A stretch of 62,388 bases of DNA from Vallitalea sp. (GTDB lineage Bacteria; Bacillota; Clostridia; Lachnospirales; Vallitaleaceae): positions 127,922-190,309 of the forward strand of contig JAOASG010000034.1 in assembly GCA_025210235.1 (NCBI GenBank), given 5' to 3'. The notes under the pieces were generated by a model. It saw nothing but the letters and a program-made list of their open reading frames with translations. It ran no database searches and had not been told where the DNA came from. Shown here in pieces: positions 59,723 through 62,388 of this stretch. Position numbers and translations under genes: made by a program. Each line of letters begins with the position of its first letter. The stretch's first letter is position 1.

Positions 59723-60223
59723 TTGAAGAATTTAGTTCAAATTATTATTATAGCTTCTTTAGTAACGGAAATAGTGATTAATCCTGTTATAATAAAAGGA
59801 AATACGTATTACTATGAATTTAATGAACAAGGAGAGGGTAAACTAGTTTCTGATGAAATTGAGTTTGAGACTATGGGAAATGCACAAGATAATATACAGT
59901 ATATACTAGAGTGCTTATTTAATAATGAAGAAAAACTCTATTCATTTATTCCAGAAGGAGTAACGATAACAAATATATTATATATAAATGGAGAATTAGA
60001 TGTTGAAGTATCAGAAGATATACTAAATTATGGAGGAACCGCAAGAGAAATATCAATGGTTGACCAAATACTAGCAACAGTTTTCTCGTACGATGAAGTA
60101 AATACATTTACTTTGTATATTGAAGAAGAGAGAGAATATTTAGTTGAAGGAATGAGTATTAACAAGTATACTAGAGATAAGTGGAAAGAAAGGATTGAGT
60201 TAATTGAAAAGAATGGACAATAG
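59723..60223 (+). CDS. gerM: GerMN-domain protein (spore germination/sporulation GerM-like)
   Basis: The 166-residue protein has an N-terminal hydrophobic segment acting as signal or anchor and one GerMN domain (about 50-150: [19 protein letters not shown] start, [52 protein letters not shown]). Bacillus GerM, with two such domains, is needed for cortex synthesis and engulfment. It precedes rph and rdgB as in Bacillus, supporting the call. The start is TTG after GAGGAGG and a T-run. The next gene overlaps its end. Confidence 0.87.
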   Translation: MKNLVQIIIIASLVTEIVINPVIIKGNTYYYEFNEQGEGKLVSDEIEFETMGNAQDNIQYILECLFNNEEKLYSFIPEGVTITNILYINGELDVEVSEDILNYGGTAREISMVDQILATVFSYDEVNTFTLYIEEEREYLVEGMSINKYTRDKWKERIELIEKNGQ

Positions 60224-60920
60224 AAAAAAAGATCAAATAAGAAATGTAAAAATTACTAAAGATTTTATTAAATACCCAGAAGGTTCTGTATTGATAGAAA
60301 TGGGAGAGACAAAAGTAATTTGTAATGCTTCAGTAGAAGAAAGAGTACCATCTTTTAAAAGGGAGTCAGGAGAAGGATGGATTACTGCCGAATATTCTAT
60401 GTTACCTAGAGCAACACTTGATAGAAATAATAGAGACATTAATAGACTAAAGAAGAATAATAGATCTGTAGAAATTCAAAGATTGATTGGAAGAGCACTT
60501 CGTTCAGTAGTAGATTATAAATTACTTGGTGAAAGAACTATTACAGTAGACTGTGATGTTATTCAAGCAGATGGAGGTACAAGGACAGCTTCTATTACTG
60601 GTGCCTATGTAGCTTTAGTTTTGGCGTGTAAAAAGCTTTTAAATGATGGATTAATTGATAAGATGCCCATTTCATCATATGTAGCCGCGATTAGTGTTGG
60701 AATTGTCGATGATGAGGAAATGCTTGATTTATGTTATCAAGAAGATAGCCATGCAAAAGTAGATATGAATGTAATAATGACAGAAGAAGGAGAATTTATA
60801 GAAATTCAAGGAACAGGAGAAGAATCCCCTTTTAGCAGGAAACAGTTAAATAAATTATTAGAATTAGCAGAAAAAGGAATAATGGAGCTTATAGATGTAC
60901 AGAAACAAATACTAGAGTAG
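60213..60920 (+). CDS. rph: Ribonuclease PH
   Basis: The protein of about 235 residues matches RNase [17 protein letters not shown] near the start, [58 protein letters not shown], and [19 protein letters not shown]. It trims the 3' ends of tRNA precursors using phosphate. Start is ambiguous: ATG 60213 fits family starts, while TTG 60204 has AAAGGA nine bases upstream. Either way it overlaps gerM by 11-20 bases. A tRNA cluster lies 1.2 kb downstream. Confidence 0.95.
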   Translation: MDNRKKDQIRNVKITKDFIKYPEGSVLIEMGETKVICNASVEERVPSFKRESGEGWITAEYSMLPRATLDRNNRDINRLKKNNRSVEIQRLIGRALRSVVDYKLLGERTITVDCDVIQADGGTRTASITGAYVALVLACKKLLNDGLIDKMPISSYVAAISVGIVDDEEMLDLCYQEDSHAKVDMNVIMTEEGEFIEIQGTGEESPFSRKQLNKLLELAEKGIMELIDVQKQILE

Positions 60921-60955
60921 TAATGGCAAAGAAAATACTTCAAGGAGAGTAATTA

Positions 60956-61543
60956 ATGAAAGAAAAAATTATATTTGCAACAAAAAATAAAGGTAAGATA
61001 AAAGAAATAAATATGATAATGAAAGATACTAATTATGAAATAATATCAATGGAAGAAGCAGGTATTAATGTGGATATTATTGAAGATGGAGAAACATTTG
61101 AAGAAAATGCAGTGATAAAAGCAAAAAAAGTAATGGAATTTTGTAAATGTATTGTAATGGCAGATGATTCAGGTTTAGAGGTTGATTATTTGGACAAGGC
61201 TCCTGGAATCTATTCTGCTAGATTTGGAGGCGAAAATACTCCATATTCAATAAAGAATAAGATGATTATTGATAAGCTAAAAGGAGTTAAAGAAGAACAT
61301 AGAACAGCTAGATTTGTATGCGTTATTGCTACTGTCTTTCCAGATGGAAAAGTATTAACTACTAAAGGAACAATTGAAGGTATAATTATTGAGGAAGAAA
61401 GAGGAAATAATGGATTTGGATATGATCCTATTTTTTATGTTCCAGAATATTCTTGTACAACAGGTGAAATGGATAAAGAACTAAAAAACAAGATTAGTCA
61501 TAGAGGTAAAGCTTTAACAAATATGAAAGAAATGATGGCATAG
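60956..61543 (+). CDS. rdgB: XTP/dITP diphosphatase (HAM1/RdgB family)
   Basis: The 195-residue protein matches the family: FATKNKGKIKEI at the nucleotide site, FEENAVIKAKKV, MADDSGLEVDYLDKAPGIYSARF, and NNGFGYDPIFYVPE. It removes non-canonical purine triphosphates (XTP, dITP) from the nucleotide pool. It follows rph by 35 bases with AAGGAGAG upstream, the conserved rph-rdgB arrangement. Confidence 0.96.
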   Translation: MKEKIIFATKNKGKIKEINMIMKDTNYEIISMEEAGINVDIIEDGETFEENAVIKAKKVMEFCKCIVMADDSGLEVDYLDKAPGIYSARFGGENTPYSIKNKMIIDKLKGVKEEHRTARFVCVIATVFPDGKVLTTKGTIEGIIIEEERGNNGFGYDPIFYVPEYSCTTGEMDKELKNKISHRGKALTNMKEMMA

Positions 61544-61582
61544 GTTAAGTGAAAAACTATATGATTATAACTAGGAGAGTAT

Positions 61583-62068
61583 ATGAAAATACTAGTAATA
61601 AGTGATACACATGGCAATTTATCTAATGTTATAAAAATAATAAACACTATAAAAGATCTGGATAGAATTATTCATTTAGGAGATAATGAAAAAGATGCAG
61701 AAGAATTAGAATTTTCATATAATTATCCAATAGACTATGTTATTGGAAATTGTGATTTTAATTCCCCTGCACCGCAAGAAAAAATATTAGAGTTTTATGG
61801 ACAAAAAATATTAATAACACATGGACATTACTATAATGTAAAATGGGAATATGACACTATATTAAAAGCTGCTATTAATAAGAATGTAAATGTTATTTTG
61901 TTTGGACATACCCATGTATCTATGATGAAAAGTTCAAATGGAGTAACATTATTTAATCCAGGAAGTATCTCATTACCAAGAGACGGTAAAGGCCCTAGTT
62001 TTGGGGTTTTAGAGATTGAAGATAACGGGAAAATTCATTTTACTACAAAAAAAATTAAAAAAAAATAA
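61583..62068 (+). CDS. YfcE/YsnB-type metallophosphodiesterase
   Basis: The 161-residue protein has the calcineurin-like metal motifs SDTHGN, HLGDNEKDAEEL, GNCDFNS, THGHYY, FGHTHVS, and the family end NPGSISLPR. It corresponds to YsnB, the last gene of the gerM-rph-ysnA-ysnB group in Bacillus. It is a shorter paralogue of the protein at 35835. Its true substrate is unknown. AGGAGAG precedes the ATG. Confidence 0.93.
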   Translation: MKILVISDTHGNLSNVIKIINTIKDLDRIIHLGDNEKDAEELEFSYNYPIDYVIGNCDFNSPAPQEKILEFYGQKILITHGHYYNVKWEYDTILKAAINKNVNVILFGHTHVSMMKSSNGVTLFNPGSISLPRDGKGPSFGVLEIEDNGKIHFTTKKIKKK

Positions 62069-62076
62069 AAAAAGTA

Positions 62077-62105
62077 TTGACATTTAATTAATCCGCATGT
62101 ATAAT
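62077..62105 (+). promoter_or_regulatory. Consensus sigma-A promoter of the tRNA cluster
   Basis: Perfect TTGACA (62077-62082), 17-base spacer, perfect TATAAT (62100-62105), 41 bases before the first tRNA, as expected for a stable RNA promoter. Confidence 0.9.
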
Positions 62106-62145
62106 AACTCTTGCGTTTGAAAAACAACGAAAAATAAATAAGTAA

Positions 62146-62220
62146 CGGGGTGTGGCTCAGCTTGGCTAGAGCGCTTGATTTGGGTTCAAGAGGTCGCAGG
62201 TTCGAATCCTGTCACCCCGA
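62146..62220 (+). tRNA. tRNA-Pro (anticodon TGG)
   Basis: Acceptor arms CGGGGTG / CACCCCG with discriminator A. Anticodon stem CTTGA / TCAAG with loop TTTGGGT gives anticodon TGG at 62181-62183. T-arm is GCAGG-TTCGAAT-CCTGT. CCA is not encoded. Confidence 0.96.
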
Positions 62221-62227
62221 CTTATCT

Positions 62228-62298
62228 GCGGGTGTAGTTCAATGGTAGAACACCAGCCTTCCAAGCTGGATACGTGGGTTCGATTCCCATCACCCGCT
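62228..62298 (+). tRNA. tRNA-Gly (anticodon TCC)
   Basis: Acceptor arms GCGGGTG / CACCCGC with discriminator T. Anticodon stem CCAGC / GCTGG with loop CTTCCAA gives TCC. T-arm is GTGGG-TTCGATT-CCCAT. It lies 7 bases after tRNA-Pro. Confidence 0.96.
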
Positions 62299-62313
62299 TG
62301 TAATTAGTAATAT

Positions 62314-62387
62314 GTGCCTGTAGCTCAGTTGGATAGAGCAGTGGCCTTCTAAGCCACGTGTCCGGGGTTCGAATCCCTGCAGGCACG
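62314..62387 (+). tRNA. tRNA-Arg (anticodon TCT)
   Basis: Acceptor arms GTGCCTG / CAGGCAC with discriminator G. Anticodon stem GTGGC / GCCAC with loop CTTCTAA gives TCT. T-arm is CGGGG-TTCGAAT-CCCTG. It ends one base before the window edge, so more tRNAs may follow. Confidence 0.95.
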
Positions 62388-62388
62388 C

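Noticed and set aside
1..62388. Prophage, integron or insertion sequence
   Set aside because: No integrase, transposase, capsid or toxin-antitoxin gene is visible; the only repetitive DNA is the non-coding hairpin family.

Overview
The window is about 70% A+T and looks like the chromosome of an anaerobic, endospore-forming, low-GC Firmicute of the class Clostridia. Evidence for this is the small spore protein Tlp, a GerM-type protein in the gerM-rph-rdgB-phosphodiesterase order known from Bacillus, a stand-alone FtsH, YesM/YesN-type two-component genes and strong AAAGGAGG-type ribosome sites. There is no transposase, phage or CRISPR. The genus cannot be fixed from sequence alone.

Layout. 1-13 kb: a truncated LacI-type regulator, an acyltransferase, a secreted coiled-coil protein, an Xaa-Pro aminopeptidase, a tyrosine-rich protein fused to a chitin-binding-like domain, FtsH, a YcdB/YcdC plus SLH surface protein, an ECF sigma/anti-sigma pair, and a CapA-like lipoprotein. 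13.5-15.4 kb: an aldehyde dehydrogenase and tlp. 15.5-30 kb: a DeoR regulator followed by a bacterial microcompartment (BMC) operon. It encodes a fuculose-phosphate-type aldolase, B12-dependent diol dehydratase (three subunits) and its reactivase, a PduO fusion, PduP, a zinc alcohol dehydrogenase, four BMC-H genes, PduL, a pentamer protein and a PduT-like trimer. The model is that deoxysugar phosphate (fuculose-1-P or rhamnulose-1-P) is cleaved to lactaldehyde, which is converted via 1,2-propanediol to propionaldehyde inside the shell, then to propanol and propionyl-phosphate. 30-37 kb: housekeeping and membrane genes (PspC, PrsW, aldose epimerase, PpiC, ROK, DUF202, phosphodiesterase, DUF1189). 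37-51.5 kb: a sulfated-glycan locus with three Cys-type sulfatases, a GH97 glycosidase, a sugar ABC importer (binding protein and two permeases, no ATPase), a YesM/YesN pair and an AraC regulator. None of the sulfatases nor the GH97 has a signal peptide, so desulfation is predicted to be cytoplasmic, after import. 51.8-62.4 kb: an rRNA methyltransferase, a secreted papain-like protease, NrnA-like phosphoesterase, a NusG_II/Gx-transporter pair, a cell-wall amidase, the gerM-rph-rdgB-ysnB cluster, and a tRNA-Pro/Gly/Arg cluster running to the window end.

A family of hairpin-forming repeats of about 80-145 bp (ends TAATTGCAAAACTA) occurs as eight copies or fragments. Four of these lie between genes of the BMC operon. 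The most novel-looking items are the BMC-H gene with a lysine/glutamate-rich N-terminal extension and a perfect internal ribosome site, the combination of a lumen-targeted aldolase with a B12 diol dehydratase, the zinc alcohol dehydrogenase carrying the same targeting peptide as PduP, and a cluster of helically phased GACAT repeats near 35.6 kb.
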